Below, one piece after another: positions 22,001-34,029 of a stretch of DNA of 64,000 nt. Every line of letters begins with the position of its first letter. Position 1 is the stretch's first letter. The notes under the pieces are model-generated. The model saw only the letters and a program-made list of their open reading frames with translations. It was not told the origin of the DNA and ran no database searches. This DNA is from Sweltsa coloradensis (Eukaryota; Arthropoda; Insecta; Plecoptera; Chloroperlidae): assembly GCA_024449915.1 (NCBI GenBank), contig JAMZAV010000108.1, positions 434,001 through 498,000 of the forward strand, read 5' to 3'. Made by a program: the position numbers and the translations under genes.

Positions 22001-23600
22001 TGTAAACTTCACCCCTCTCGCTTGCCCAAAGCCGAGTGACAGTTACAAAAAAACAAAGAATATTTAAATTTTTGCTAGCTCAAAATCGGTAGAACACAAG
22101 ACGCCCAATTAATAAAAAACACAAATTATCAAAGTAATTATCTACTTACTCAACACCAAGTCACGCTCTGCAAACAGCTGCTGGTTATAAACGCACACAA
22201 AAACTAAAGATCTAGTGAAAGGATTCCTTAGGACTCAAGCTACAATTATAAAAATTTAATCAAGTTTCCATTGATATAATTAAGAACAAAAATACAATTA
22301 CAAAATTATGTCCCTACCTGCCTAATAGAGCTCTAAATTAAAGTTTATATTCCCCGTGTCACTTTTGACCTCCAAACACCTGTATACTCAACAGTGAGTA
22401 CAGGGTCAACCAAAATATAAGTACTAAGTTTAAGTTAAATGGTTGTTTTGCATGAAATTGAATAATAATATTTAATGATTGGTACTCATCGTAATTATTG
22501 TCGTATCCTTTAAGTGCTGTAGAATCCAAAGCGATGATACGGTCGACGTAATCCAATTGTAATAATGTGGGGGGGAAATCACATGGTCGGCGAAGATCAG
22601 GAGAACACGTGGTCGCAGACGAAAACACAAAATCAAGAAAGCAGCTGGTCGTTGTAAACAAAATGACGTTTTGTTTGTCACGGGAAAAGTTCCATGTAGC
22701 ACGTGGTCGCAGATGATCACAATATTATGAAAGCAGCTGATTATTGTAAACAAAGTGACGTTTTGTTTGTCACGGGAAAAGTTCCATGTAGCACGTGGTC
22801 GCAGATCAGATGACGTTTACGTTTGACAATCAGGCCCTATCAGGCCAACACGGCCTCTCTGCGTCACACACACGCACGCACACACACACCTCCTCCCCTC
22901 AGGTTCGACACGACACTCTGCTGGTTGCCTCTCACATCTCGGTGTCCTGCGGACAACCCTCCCTACTATACACCCCTCCCTCATGACTGTTAGTCGGTTC
23001 AAGGTAAGAGCCCCCTAGGAAACCTGTTATGTTGTTTCTATTTAAACCTGCCTGTCGCGTCCTTGGTCTGGTCACTTCTCTACTTTTGAACTGAGTAAAC
23101 TTTGTTCTGGAAGCTTCTACCAACCCTCCTACGATGAAGACGTAGCAGGATAACACGTAGGCCATGGTGCCTGGAGCATTATTTCCGCGTTCATCCGTGC
23201 TCCCTAACGTCAATGATAATCTGTTACAATGATAAATTTGTACCCAAAAAACAACTTAAAACGTTAATAACTTTTGTTAAACAATATCAAAATCAATGAA
23301 CTAAGCGGCTATCTCTTAGTTCTCATCATGGCTTCCTATTTATCTACTTTAAATTAACAAAACACTCCGTTAATGACCTTAATGAGATTAATTACTAATT
23401 ATTCCCTTCCCCTTGCTTCTGTCATTACTATCCTTTAATTAGTAATTATTAATAACAGTGTTGATGACCGTTAAACATTGTTGATACTTAAATACAGGTT
23501 TTTACTAATATTAAGATGTTCACATGCAAATTCACTTGATTTGCATACTAAAATCTCGTATTATTTGGAAATTTGAATACGGTAGGGCATGGATGTTACA
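22001..23600 (-). repeat. Left LTR (3' LTR of the element), 1600 bp
   Basis: It is nearly identical to the right LTR apart from scattered substitutions and an extra 92-bp unit (second copy starts at 22733). The unit contains CACGTGGTCGCAGAT (E-box) and TGACGTTTTGTTTGTCACGG (CRE-like half). ORFs inside are LTR shadows, repeated in the other copy. Confidence 0.9.
22641..22806. repeat. Tandem 92-bp enhancer-like units in the left LTR
   Basis: Unit 1 starts GCAGCTGGTCGTTGTAAAC at 22641 and unit 2 starts GCAGCTGATTATTGTAAAC at 22733. Both contain GACGTTTTGTTTGTCACGGG and CATGTAGCACGTGGTCGCAG. The right LTR has only one unit, with the unit 1 beginning and the unit 2 end. That pattern is expected after unequal recombination deleted one unit there. 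Confidence 0.75.
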
Positions 23601-25731
23601 ATTACCCACCCTTGGTTTCAAGACATTGGTACATATGTATTGAAAACAATTCTTATTAATACACATTAATTAATCATCAATTAATTAATCACACATAACA
23701 TTTCATAAAATTATACTATTTACTTCAATGGAAACTCATTAACTTTTATTAATTAATTAATTATGAAAGTTTATTCATATCCAGCACCTAGTTTTAGATA
23801 ACGTCTCGTCGGTCTATTCTAATCCCTAATCACCGCGCGTCCTAAACGTTATCTAAAGAAAATTAAAATAAATTTAATTGTTAATTAATCAAACACGAAA
23901 GTAAAATTAATTCAAAGTATAAAAAGTAAAATTGTCAAATCATGTTGAAAATACAAGTTGAGCGACCGTACTATAAGTTGTCCGACTTCCGCGTTCCTAG
24001 TCTGTCGTGGCCATCTTGGCTCGAGCTACCAGCTGTGGACGTAAACAAACCCCTTCACCCCCCCTAGACTCGTCTCTACCGTGGCTAAATCGGTGCGCCA
24101 CGCCCCTCAGGCTGTGAACGAACGCGACCCCCCACAAACCAGTCCAGACGACATTGGATCTGTGCATCTCACTCTCATCTTCTCTGTCCCGCAGGCTCAA
24201 CTCTCAACCACAACAAACCCTCTAAACTGCATTCCAACTCACTGAAGCAGATAACTAAAACAGCTTTTTCCTAGCTTCTAACATAAAATCGACAACTTTT
24301 CAGAACTGGTCGTTTCAACACACAACTCAACCTACAAGATGCTACCCTAACAAATAACCTTTTGACAGCGAGCCCTACTTCATTTACATTTTCATTCACA
24401 TTTACAAATACAAGTCACAACCTACGTTGGTTAATTAATTAATCTAAACACACATTACAATTATAAATGATTATTGTAATTATCATTGTTCTCGACGAAT
24501 CTTAACATCTCTAATTAGGTCACCAAAACAAAATCTGAAACCCCTGGCATCTACATTCTAATAATTGAAATACCAATTAAAATTCTGACAACACCCTCAT
24601 TAAGATAACATAACCGCTACCTACTTAAGAAAAACACAATCTTTTCAATACAGAATCCTATCTTCCATATCCTGTCGCGGTACTCTTGTTTACCACCATT
24701 TTAGCGCACTCTTATCTCCTCAACGACCCCCCCAAGTTACCAATGCAGAATCCTATCTTTCATAACTTGACGCAGTCAGTACTCTTGTTTACCTCCTCTT
24801 CTACCCACCCAGTTTACCTCTCTCTCTCTACTTCCAGTCATGTCTTTCTAATTCAGTAATGCTGATTACATAATCGTCACTTGAATGCTATACAAGACTC
24901 AACCAATAAATCGCCAAATTACTTCGAACTTAATACCATTGATCCCGTTATTCTATCTTGACCTAATTTACATATTATCCTGTCCACAAATCAAAATACA
25001 AATCAACAAATTAACACACTAATCGCTATCATTTTTTTTTTCAAAGATTCTGGTAAATACACCCCAGTAATTGAAACACTAAAATAAAATTTACACACCC
25101 TCATTAGAATAAAACTAGCCGCTACCTACTTTGAGAAAGACACTAATCAATCACTAATCACAACTCTTTCCCATATCTCATTATCCTCATAATTCTATCC
25201 TCATCTCCCCATCATCATCTCATCACTATCTATCCAAATCGCATCATCAAATCTCAAATCAAAATCGCCTCTCCTATCAACTCAACCAAATCAAATCTCG
25301 AATCAATGGATTCCAACTCACTTCTTTCATCATTGACCAACACTAATCAACAATAAACAAATCTTTTCAAACAACTCACAACTATCTCAAATCTCAACTC
25401 AATCTCGAATCAAAGGATTCCAACTCAAATCTCAAATCTCAACAATTAACAAAGCCCTTATCATAGCTCACTAGTCCACCACGTATCATCATATCAATTC
25501 GTTTATCCATATTTTATGCCCTTCTCACTTCAGTAATGCAGACTAACCTATCCCAATTAAAATGCTAATTAAATTCTACTCAATGTCCCGCCAAATCACT
25601 TAGAATGCAAAACCAACAATCCTTACCAGATTTTGTCCAATTTTTTTTTTCAAATTCTAAAATTAAATGAACATTTACATAAACTTATCCTAATTGCTCA
25701 CTGCCAAATCGTTTTACAATCACTGTTTTTA
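23601..25731. other. Pol-less interior of the LTR element
   Basis: About 2.1 kb of C/T/A-rich sequence (A/G-rich on the element's sense strand) with stops in all frames. Two stretches recur in degraded form: ACACCCTCATTA...CCGCTACCTACTT (about 24550-24640 and 25060-25145) and the CAGTAATGC...CGCCAAAT block (about 24855 and 25531). This suggests old internal duplication. AATCTCAA-type short repeats fill 25190-25450. Confidence 0.6.
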
Positions 25732-27069
25732 TTACGTTAACCATTTCATTTTAACTTTAGTTTGTTCATCCTTGTCTATTTTTCTTGTTTGCCTACGCCC
25801 TCTAGACGCTACCTGTTGGTGTCCCAAATCTTTCATTTTAACCCTCGCTAACACACCCTGCCCTTGTTCACGTTTTTTCTTGTGTCTACTCGCTTCCAAG
25901 TAATTCTTTTCAAACCAGTTTATTTTCATCCAACTCTCACTTTCGCCTCGTTCTTCTATTTCCATCTCCCACTTCTTTCGTTTTACCCACTCAACTGTCA
26001 TTTTAAACTCGACTACCCCTTCTAACCTCATTTCGCATTTCAATCCATGAGTATTCCACCCACTCCATTCTCTTTCGGGAATTCTTCTCATACCGAAACC
26101 AAACACATTCATTTTCGCTGTCTTTAACAATTGAACTTCAATTAATCCTGTATCCATCACTTTTTCATCAATAACTCTCTTATCAAAAAAACTTTCAATA
26201 AACTCCTCATTAATTACTTTTTCATAATTAACACTCTCCTCACTAAAACTTTCATCACCATCACTCATCTCAATCTCGACATAGTTCAAACTACTATCCT
26301 CAAACTTCTCATCCTTATCATCAACCAATTCAATTACGATTTCATCATTAGCCACTTCCTCGTTAGCTCCTTCTACCTGATTATCTATCGCCTGTTTACT
26401 TTCTACTCTTTCCTTGCTCAGTGACTGTCCCCATTCTTTTACTGCTTGTTTTAATCCCCCTATTTCCTTTTTGACCCCCCCTATTTCTTGTGACAGTTTT
26501 GTGGACAGTTTGTCCGAAATCTCCCTATTTTCCTGTGACCGTTTGTCATATTTTTCCGAAATCTCCCTATTTTCCTGAAATTGTTTATCAGATTTTTCCC
26601 TATTTTCCTGAAATTGTTTATCAGATTTTTCCCTATTTTCCTGAAATTGTTTATCAGATTTTTCAGAAATCTTCCCCATTTCCTTTGACTGTTTCTTATT
26701 TTCCTGCATTATCTGTCTGAACATTTCCATCACATCGGGTGCGTTCTCTTTTTTTTGTTCCTCTTGTTTGTTTGACATATCTACTCCTACCAAACTTTCA
26801 CTTTTCATCCCCCCGTCTGATTCTATGATTTGTTCTGTTTTATTGTTATCCAACGAACTCCCACTTACTATCCCCTCATCTGACTCTGTTAATATGCCTA
26901 GTTCTGTTACGTTCGAGTTCCCTGTAGCGGAAATAGTTTCCATCATTGGCATGCTTTCATTTTCTAGATTTACAATACTTGACATATCAAGGAAATCATC
27001 ACCTTTCTCAACATCCATCTCTGTTATCGTGGTACTATTAAACAAACCTCCCTGCTTTACTTGATCCAT
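25732..27069 (-). CDS. Gag-like protein with 11-residue coiled-coil repeats
   Basis: 445 codons from a true ATG to a TAA, uninterrupted. The N-terminal third is acidic and Ser/Thr-rich. Residues about 105-200 are charged coiled coil, including three near-identical EKSDKQFQENR units followed by worn versions (EISEKYDKRSQENR, EISDKLSTKLSQE). A Glu/Asp-rich middle follows. The C-terminus is basic (SRHKKKREQGQG, RGRRQTRKIDK) and could bind RNA. There is no CCHC zinc knuckle. Position just inside the LTR, and the coiled-coil/basic layout, suggest a gag-type structural protein, but no capsid domain was recognised by eye. It is the longest open frame in the window and is still intact, so insertion may be fairly recent or the protein selected. 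Confidence 0.65.
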   Translation of the reverse strand: MDQVKQGGLFNSTTITEMDVEKGDDFLDMSSIVNLENESMPMMETISATGNSNVTELGILTESDEGIVSGSSLDNNKTEQIIESDGGMKSESLVGVDMSNKQEEQKKENAPDVMEMFRQIMQENKKQSKEMGKISEKSDKQFQENREKSDKQFQENREKSDKQFQENREISEKYDKRSQENREISDKLSTKLSQEIGGVKKEIGGLKQAVKEWGQSLSKERVESKQAIDNQVEGANEEVANDEIVIELVDDKDEKFEDSSLNYVEIEMSDGDESFSEESVNYEKVINEEFIESFFDKRVIDEKVMDTGLIEVQLLKTAKMNVFGFGMRRIPEREWSGWNTHGLKCEMRLEGVVEFKMTVEWVKRKKWEMEIEERGESESWMKINWFEKNYLEASRHKKKREQGQGVLARVKMKDLGHQQVASRGRRQTRKIDKDEQTKVKMKWLT

Positions 27070-27290
27070 ATCGTCAAACTTTGTTATTATCTTTTAATTT
27101 TATTATTTTATTAATAAACTCGATTCGCTGTTCATTACGTTCTGTAAACAATCACTCAAACAAAACTTTAAATTAACAAAAAAAAATTAAATTTCAAAAT
27201 GTTTGTCTTTTACGAATTTTTAAAAAATTTTATTTTTATTAATTACCCCGGGTAATGGTTAATTACGAGTCCCACGTTGACGGCGACAAT

Positions 27291-28800
27291 TGTAAACTTC
27301 ACCCCTCTCGCTTGCCCAAAGCCGAGTGACAGTTACAAAAAAACAAAGAATATTTAAATTTTTGCTAGCTCAAAATCGGTAGAACATAAGACGCCCAATT
27401 AATAAAAAACACAAATTATCGAAGCAATTAGCTACTTACTCAACATCAAGTCACGCTCTGCAAACAGCTGCTGGTTATAAACGCACACAAAAACTAAAGA
27501 TCTAGTGAAAGGATTCCTTACGACTCAAGCTACAATTATAAAAATTTAATCAAGTTTCCATTGATATAATTAAGAACAAAAATACAATTACAAAATTATG
27601 TCCCTACCTGCCTAATAGAGCTCTAAATTAAAGTTTATATTCCCCGTGTCACTTTTGACCTCCAAACACCTGTATACTCAACAGTGAGTACAGGGTCAAC
27701 CAAAATATAAGTACTAAGTTTTAAGTTAAATGGTTGTTTTGCATGAATTGAATAATAAAATTTAATGATTGGTACTCATCGTAATTATTGTCGTATCCTT
27801 TAAGTGCTGTAGAATCCAAAGCGATGATACGGTCGACGTAATCCAATTGTAATAATGTGGGGGGGAAATCACATGGTCGGCGAAGATCAGGAGAACACGT
27901 GGTCGCAGACGAAAACACAAAATCAAGAAAGCAGCTGGTCGTTGTAAACAAAATGACGTTTTGTTTGTCACGGGAAAAGTTCCATGTAGCACGTGGTCGC
28001 AGATCAGATGACGTTTACGTTTGACAATCAGGCCCTATCAGGCCAACACGGCCTCTCTGCGTCACACACACGCACGCACACACACACCTCCTCCCCTCAG
28101 GTTCGACACGACACTCTGCTGGTTGCCTCTCACATCTCGGTGTCCTGCGGACAACCCTCCCTACTATACACCCCTCCCTCATGACTGTTAGTCGGTTCAA
28201 GGTAAGAGCCCCCTAGGAAACCTGTTATGTTGTTTCTATTTAAACCTGCCTGTCGCGTCCCTTTGGGCTGGTCACTTCTCTACTTTTGAACTGAGTAAAC
28301 TTTGTTCTGGAAGCTTCTACCAACCCTCCTACGATGAAGACGTAGCAGGATAACACGTAGGCCATGGTGCCTGGAGCATTATTTCCGCGTTCATCCGTGC
28401 TCCCTAACGTCAATGATAATCTGTTACAATGATAAATTTGTACCCAAAAAACAACTTAAAACGTTAATAACTTTTGTTAAACAATATCAAAATCTATGGA
28501 CTAAGCGGCTATCTCTTAGTTCTCCTCATGGCTTCCTATTTATCTACTTTAAATTAACAAAATACTCCGTTAATTACCTTAATGAGATTAATTACTAACT
28601 ATTCCCTTCCCCTTGCTTCTGTCATTACTATCCTTTAATTAGTAATTATTAATAACAGTGTTGATGACCGTTAAACATTGTTGATACTTAAATACAGGTT
28701 TTTACTAATATTAAGATGTTCACATGCAAATTCACTTGATTTGCATACTAAAATCTCGTATTATTTGGAAATTTGAATACGGTAGGGCATGGATGTTACA
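27291..28800 (-). repeat. Right LTR (5' LTR of the element), 1510 bp
   Basis: Begins TGTAAACTTC and ends GGATGTTACA. It differs from the left LTR by scattered substitutions, small indels, and the loss of one 92-bp unit. Inter-LTR divergence looks low, at a few differences per several hundred bases by eye. Confidence 0.9.
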
Positions 28801-28963
28801 ACTCTTTGCTTACCGCTACTAATAAAAACCCCAATTACTACCTTATTTGAATATTTATTTGCGCAGTTTAGTTCAAAGAAACCCGAAGTGTTCGAAAGAT
28901 TCAATTTTGAGATTCGTTCTTGAAATATTAATAAACACTGCAATTTTGTGAGGTTCTAATACT

Positions 28964-29517
28964 AAGAGGGGTCGCTGAGATTGGCCCAACTCAAATGCGC
29001 GCGCTCAGGTGTTGACGATTGCAGCTGAACGGTTGGATATATCATTACCAAATTTTGCATGAATGTTAATAGAGTTCCTTTATATTGTATTCACACTTGG
29101 TTGACAAGAATTAGCTTTAAAAAATCAATGCGAGAGGTAAGTCCAAAACGTGAAATAAAAGTGGGTTTCAATTCGGGAAATTCCCACCAAACCGTTTATC
29201 TTACAGTACTTAACGATTGAACGAAATTAACTTGTGCGTTCCCATTGATTTAAACGTTGATATCCATTATGAAAATTTGCGTTTAAAAAATCTGTACACT
29301 TGGAATCAATTCCTGAAGTTCACCAAATTGAGTAAATTTTGTAGGTTAATTCAAAACCGATGAATTAATCTAAAAATACGCGTACTGGATCTAATAAAAT
29401 TGATCCTTTATTAACGTTGTTGTGAAATATGATATCGATATTGTTAACCGTTTAACCGAAAACCCTGAAAGCTGAGCGTCTAAGCTCGTCTCGGCGCCAG
29501 CCTCAGCGACCCCTCTT
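28964..29517. mobile_element. MITE with AAGAGGGGTCGCTGAG inverted ends
   Basis: The 16-bp ends are perfect inverted repeats. Similarity continues imperfectly for about 35 more bases (TTGGCCCAACTC...GCTCAG against CTGGCGCCGAGA...GCTCAG). Length is 554 bp with no ORF. It lies 163 bp beyond the LTR element. The superfamily is unknown, and a target duplication is unclear (possibly TAA/TTA). Confidence 0.7.
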
Positions 29518-31229
29518 AAGACTTGCGCTCTAAAGCAAGGATCGCGCTACTGTGAAGTCCTAGTGAGTTTCCTAGTGTAACTTGTTATCACAAGTCGCAA
29601 CGCAACAGAACAACCCATCGTATTTAACTACACCACCGAACCACAAGGGTGAAATCTAAATTACAAATACGATGCCTAGTTTAGAGAAGTTGTGCTTGCC
29701 GAACAACCGGAATGAAAGTAAGTTGAGAGAGTTTCTCTAAGATCTTTGGAAGTCAGGGTGTAGCAAAGAAGATGAAACGTCGTGGATAAACATAATACGC
29801 ACAATAGCGAAACAATTCCAGAGCAATTATTACAAACTAAGTAAAACAATATAGACAATCGCCACAAATTCAAGGTCTTGGGAAGACAGCAAGATACACG
29901 ACAGAAAGCATGTATGTCAAAGATCTTGTCTCAAAAAACAGTCTTGGAATAAATACAAATAATCACCCGTATTTTACAAAAAACGCTTAATTTTATTTTG
30001 CTTAATGCCCAATGTAGGGTAGACAGTTTCAAATTTACTGCCTTTAAGGTAATTGAGGTATTTTATGCAATACGATTGTTGGCGATATTATTACGTATTT
30101 TCTAGCTTTAATTAACTATATTCTATATTATAAACAATTAAAATTATAAATTGTATTTAATAGTACAGTACTATACAGTAAAAATAAAACAGTACATCAT
30201 TCATTACAAAGACTTCAAAACAATCTCAAAACTTTCATAAGTTTATATAATTATTTTGTGAATATATGTACAGGCATAATATAACTGTTAGTTTGCAATT
30301 TGTTATCGTCTTTTAAACCTGAAAAATAAAAAATAAAACCTTGAACCTTGGCCTTGAATGTTGACTTTTTCAACTGCACATTTTTCATGTTTTTAGTTAA
30401 ATAATTTAATAAGTTTATCACACAACTAATAGTAAGGCATTAGCATGTGACTAATGAAAACCTTAGAAGAAAATTTAGTCAAGATATCTCCGAATGTATG
30501 TTTATCCTGCAAACGAAGAAGAGGCATGAAGGTAATGACTCGTATAGAATGATAACAAGATAACAGCACCAAGGCAAGTTTGTTACTTGGTTTCTTACAT
30601 CACCATCCCTCATTACATCTCACAACTCATCTTCTCGATTAGCCAACTGTGTATAATACAGACCCCATGACGAATCCGCTACATCAATCATCTCATTGTG
30701 AAATCAAATAACTGTACATTCTGCATCTCGTTTCTTAATGTGGCTGCAAACTTTCCCATGTATTTCCTCTCAAATGACTTTCCAACTCTAATGTATACGT
30801 AGTTGAAAATCATGCAAATTCATGAATAACATTAAGAAACGCAGCCTCCTGTAGATAAATGTGTTTTACAAGATTCATTGCGTTGAAATATAACAGAAAC
30901 TTTAGAGTCGAGTTTAAAATAAAGTTTAAAATAAACTACAGAGTTATTCGAATGAAAAACAATGAAAATCACTGAAGATAAATGTAAATTGAATGAATCT
31001 TCTAGACATTAACCAAGGGAGGTTCTTGAAGCCTAAATAAGTGGCCGATAAGTTACTATGCTTGCTTATAAGAGTTGATTAAAAACAATTGTAATGTTCA
31101 ATAATGTCGTACAACTCCACATTATTATAAGTGTTTGTAAATAATATTTATATTATCGCTTGTCTAAAAATTTGCATGAAATGCATTCTAAGTTTTCTTT
31201 ATTCACGCTCTGAGGAATCGAATCTCATC
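29518..31229. other. No gene seen
   Basis: AT-rich, with small ORFs only and no recognised repeats. Confidence 0.6.
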
Positions 31230-31408
31230 TATATCACTTTTCCGTCCGTCTGTGCCCTGTGCGTGAGTCATTTCTCTCGATAAAAACCGAACATGACCTC
31301 AGATAGATGTGCGTTATTTTGGTAAACATTTCCCTTCAACAAGGATGATTTTGAGGCCCATGGGAACGTGATTGCATTTTTGTGTGTACTTGGCACCTCC
31401 ACTAAGAG
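31230..31408 (-). mobile_element. Family Z short repeat, copy 4 (inverted)
   Basis: The reverse complement reads GTGGAGGTGCCAAGTACACA, then CTGAGGTCATGTTCGGTTT, TATCGAGAGAAATGAC, and GGACGGAAAAGTGATA. This is the same block order as the copies at 9580 and 10502. Confidence 0.65.
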
Positions 31409-33025
31409 AGATCTCAATGCTAGATAAGATTTTATTGTGTGCTCTTTCCTTCAACAATCTCTGTATTAAGCAGTTTAGATTCCTATTTTGGGTACTCTGG
31501 TAACTGTGCTGGTTGCGATGATAGCATTGAATCATATTGAACAGCCTTTGAACATTCCCTCTAAAATGCATTGACATAGAAACTAATTTGTCACCAAAAC
31601 GGTAGAATGTTGCCTCCGGTAAGATAATAAACAAAAACAAAACTAGATGCATGAGAAAGAAACCCTATGTTACTGTGAGCTTGTTCTGGGTACACAAAAC
31701 CTCATTCGAAATGTCCCACATCACTTTCAAATAACTTCTTGAATTTTCTACAAAATATTTCCGAATTCAAAATAAATATAAATAAAAGATACTTCTGTCT
31801 TTCTTTCACCGCAAACGTTATCTCCTCAAAGCAACTTTTTCTCTACTTTTTCAGTCTTTCGAGTTCTACACTCGTTCTAAACAGCAAAGACGTCCACAAC
31901 TTACACATAAATATTATAATAAATACAAACAATTTGCGTTTTTATGACTTAAATGCCACGCTAACCGTTCAGCAAGCTACATTCAAAATGTAGAAATATT
32001 TCACTTCGGTCGCTTTATCGCTAGACGGACTGTAAGCAACTTTTGAGCTAGGATTTTTTCTTCCTTAAGACGTATTTTTATTTTATTCCTAATATTTTCC
32101 TTCTTTCTTGTCCTGTTATATGATCTCTTTCATCTTGTAAATGCCCTATGACGACCACAGAGTCGGGATACAAAGTGTTTGCGACAAATAGCCAGCTAAT
32201 ATGTTGACAAAAAACAAAGACGAGAAAGAAAGTTTCGCGGAAGAAAGTTTCTAAAAAGAGTCTTATGTAATGTTGGATTGTTTTTATCTTAGCTGGTGTA
32301 ATAGATAGAAGCTTTCTGTGGGTCATTTTCTTAACAATACGTAAAAGATAGGGATTTGATTGGAGAAGTTTAGGAGTGTAACACTAAAAGAACTTTGACA
32401 TAAAACATAAGTATCTTTCAAGTTTTGCTCTATGTTGTATATGTGAAATAAATGCATGTATTAGGAAGAATACGACTCATTGGCCTAAGCTTAAACATAC
32501 CACAACAGTATTTATTGAACGATAAAATAAATAATTAATTTTTAATTTTGATAAATAAATTATTATCAATCAAAATCAATCACTAAAAACTAGACACTAA
32601 TTTGTGAATGGGGCTATGCCCTTTTCCAGCAACCTATAACGCATCAATGTGTTAAAACAATAAAATATATGTATTTATTTTTTTTGTGGAAAAATAAGTT
32701 TTGTAATTACACTTTGACAGGAACTGAAAAATAAAACGAATAGTTAACTAAAGCCACCACGATCCAACTGTAAGCCAATAGAACTTAATGTGTTGTGCAC
32801 AATTGTGAACTGTGTGCCCTTTAAGCGTTCTTTACAAAGGCTCGCAGCGACTAAAGTTCCCGGTTTATGAAGCGTAAAGCCTTATCTAACGTTCAAACGA
32901 ATGCGAAATGTATGATGCGATCAACTATTTCAGCGGCTAAGAAACGGTATTTCGCAAAGGCGTTGGCTGGAGGGGGTTGGGGGTGGGAGTGGGGGTCGAA
33001 AGGGGGATGATAATTTGACGAGAGG

Positions 33026-33028
<3 letters not shown>
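31409..33028. other. No gene seen
   Basis: AT-rich spacer. No ORF here shows family features. Confidence 0.6.

Positions 33029-33066
<38 letters not shown>
33029..33066. repeat. (GA)n microsatellite
   Basis: About 19 uninterrupted GA units. It creates spurious Ser/Leu-repeat ORFs on the minus strand. Confidence 0.95.
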
Positions 33067-33069
<3 letters not shown>

Positions 33070-34029
33070 GATATCTTCATTAGAAGGGATGGCGACGATT
33101 GAGTGGATCTTGTACCTTGCAAGGGTTGGGGGAAAGGGGGGTGGGGTACATTCCAATACAAAGCAATGCCCTTATTGCTTTCAGCTAGCGGTGAATGGGG
33201 GTTGACAAAGGACCTTGATAGGTATGTTGTAAACAATGTATTTTGGTCAGTTTGATGGTGTGGAATCGTGATTTGTTCTGTAGATTCGATTATATGTGTC
33301 ATTTGACACGATTAGAATGCGTGGATTTAATTTAAGACCGAATTAGAGTCAAATCAATAAACCAGCTGTTTGAATGAGGATATTAGTCCGTGTGAAATAG
33401 AGACCAAAATAGCAAGAAGACTGAAAGTTACCTTAATACTCGGTGTCGAATTAATATGTATTTTACGTGCGTGGTTTACAAGACTGTCTTATCACCTGAC
33501 ACAAAACAACGAGGGACGATCTGAGTAGTTAATACAAACCGTATAAAAAAACAACAAAACAAAAGTGTGAAGAATACTTCACGTGGCAAAACACCTTGAA
33601 ATCCTAAATGACGATATGACGTTGTGGGAATGACATAAAGTCATGAGAAATCTTATTGTTGACAATAACAGAGGCCACATATAAATAAATGTATTGTTTG
33701 CACCATAGTGATGTAAAAGTATGCAATGGTAATGCATGAAGCCCAAAATATAAACAGCACTCATGGATAATCATTTTAAAATTGTTGTAAATAATCGTAG
33801 ACTGCTTTGAATGACCTCATAATATGTTAACGTTATTTTTTCTTATCTATGAACTTCTGTATAACCTTTATATAATAACATACACAAGATTGAATGATGA
33901 ACTTAATCAATAGAGGTGGGGACCATTTTCAAACAACCTTCTACCACTAAGATTCTAAAATTTTGGTTTTTGAATTTTAAGAAATCTCAAGGGTAACACA
34001 TTGCAGTGAATTGACATAACTAGGCCGCT
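33067..34029. other. No gene seen
   Basis: Unique sequence with no supported feature. Confidence 0.6.

Larger units (their letters stand above)
22001..28800 (-). mobile_element. LTR retrotransposon, gag-only (non-autonomous)
   Basis: Two long direct repeats (22001-23600 and 27291-28800) begin TGTAAACTTC and end GGATGTTACA, the TG...CA form of LTRs. The flanks share ACTC, a possible 4-bp target duplication. The minus orientation is inferred from two things: the gag-like ORF lies on that strand next to the right LTR, and AAGGGTGGGTAAT (a purine-rich tract) abuts the left LTR. The interior is only 3.7 kb and contains no protease, RT, RNase H or integrase. A primer-binding site is not clear; a TGGGACTCG sequence 15 bp inside the right LTR is the only weak candidate. 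Mobilisation would need proteins from another element. Confidence 0.9.

Noticed and set aside
22359..23213. ORFs of 61-100 codons, repeated at 27.7-28.2 kb
   Set aside because: They lie in the LTRs, overlap one another on both strands, and carry no motif.
31314..31652. 112-codon minus-strand ORF with a signal-peptide-like start
   Set aside because: Its C-terminal third runs into the family Z repeat and no domain is seen; probably chance.
32893..33302. Minus-strand ORFs of 87 and 121 codons with SLSLSL runs
   Set aside because: They are driven by the GA repeat. The flanking residues show no domain and the frames overlap each other.
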